Positions 12,833 to 12,963 of a stretch of 12,963 nt of DNA are shown here, piece by piece (position 1 is the stretch's first letter; each line of letters opens with the position of its first letter). The translations under genes were made by a program, and so were the position numbers. Below the pieces are notes generated by a model. The model ran no database searches. It was given only the letters and a program-made list of their open reading frames with translations, and was not told where the DNA came from. Where the stretch lies: the NCBI GenBank assembly GCA_910585415.1, contig CAJUDT010000068.1:1-12963 (forward strand), read 5' to 3'. Source of the stretch: an uncultured Flavonifractor sp. GTDB lineage: Bacteria > Bacillota > Clostridia > Oscillospirales > Oscillospiraceae.

Positions 12833-12867
12833 CTGTCGAAAAACCGTTTCTGCCAAAGGATTCGGAG
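12833..12867 (-). repeat. Dispersed repeat, copy B
   Basis: On the minus strand CTCCGAATCCTTTGG, seven variable bases, then GGTTTTTCGACAG: the same element as at 9803-9844. It lies between two hairpins (12802-12828 and 12881-12907). Confidence 0.7.
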
Positions 12868-12880
12868 GGAAAGATAGTGT

Positions 12881-12907
12881 GAAAGAAAACCGTCAGGGTT
12901 TTCTTTC
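12881..12907. terminator. AT-rich perfect hairpin, possible bidirectional terminator
   Basis: GAAAGAAAACC and GGTTTTCTTTC form a perfect 11-bp stem around GTCAG. The T-rich right arm is not followed by more T (GCGTC), so terminator strength is uncertain in either direction. Confidence 0.45.
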
Positions 12908-12920
12908 GCGTCGGTATCAC

Positions 12921-12957
12921 AAAATTTCGGAACTTGTGTAACAAGTGTAGAAATTTT
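12921..12957. promoter_or_regulatory. Symmetric composite palindrome, possible operator or recombination site
   Basis: AAAATTTC - 3 bases - ACTTGT - GTA - ACAAGT - 3 bases - GAAATTTT: two nested perfect inverted repeats sharing one centre, 37 bases in all. Such two-shell symmetry suits a dimeric DNA-binding protein, or an RNA hairpin with a 3x3 internal loop. No gene is visible next to it before the window ends. Confidence 0.45.
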
Positions 12958-12963
12958 CCTCAG

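Noticed and set aside
1..12963. CRISPR array, insertion sequence, prophage or defence system
   Set aside because: No spaced direct repeats, transposase, integrase, phage structural protein, nuclease-helicase or toxin-antitoxin pair is visible on either strand.

Overview
The window looks like chromosomal DNA of a GC-rich, spore-forming anaerobe of the class Clostridia, most likely the Oscillospiraceae (Flavonifractor/Lawsonibacter-like). This rests on the sporulation-division cluster yabP-yabQ-divIC-yabR, a rubrerythrin, strong AAGGAGG-type ribosome binding sites, sigma-A promoters of consensus form, and Clostridia-type families (FIST plus soluble MCP, DUF1461, a cysteine-rich conserved protein). 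No mobile element, phage gene, CRISPR array, tRNA or rRNA was found. The gene order reads as a stable core region with two small dispersed repeats.

Layout. (1) 1-3241, minus strand: yabP, yabQ, divIC and yabR in the Bacillus order, followed by an 8-oxoguanine deaminase-type amidohydrolase. Between yabR and the deaminase lies a 208-nt leader with a strong terminator hairpin placed just before the deaminase ribosome binding site, so the deaminase may be controlled by attenuation or a riboswitch. (2) 3380-6123, plus strand: rubrerythrin with its own terminator, then a consensus promoter (TTGACA-17-TATAAT) driving a two-gene operon of a stand-alone FIST sensory protein and a membrane-less chemoreceptor-type protein. 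It ends at a bidirectional terminator shared with the next operon. (3) 6225-7257, minus strand: a TetR-family and a short DtxR/MntR-family regulator in one operon, with a promoter and a palindromic operator candidate. (4) 7427-8745, plus strand: two multi-pass membrane proteins (YhhN-like and DUF1461/TIGR01906) transcribed divergently from the regulators and closed by a terminator. (5) 8889-9734: a 281-residue protein with 25 cysteines, not recognised functionally. (6) 9956-12781: Mini-ribonuclease III (mrnC) overlapping rqcH (ribosome quality control), then an OmpR-type response regulator one base later. (7) 12782-12963: hairpins, the second copy of a dispersed repeat and a symmetric palindrome; no gene.

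Working together: the minus-strand cluster joins spore-cortex proteins (likely SigE promoter upstream) with a vegetative division gene that appears to have its own internal promoter. FIST and MCP probably form a cytoplasmic ligand sensing pair. mrnC and rqcH couple ribosome maturation and rescue of stalled ribosomes. The regulator pair sits back to back with the membrane-protein pair and may control it. No wholly new system is proven. The best candidates for undescribed biology are the deaminase leader RNA, the split FIST/soluble-MCP module, the cysteine-rich protein and the dispersed hairpin-flanked repeat.
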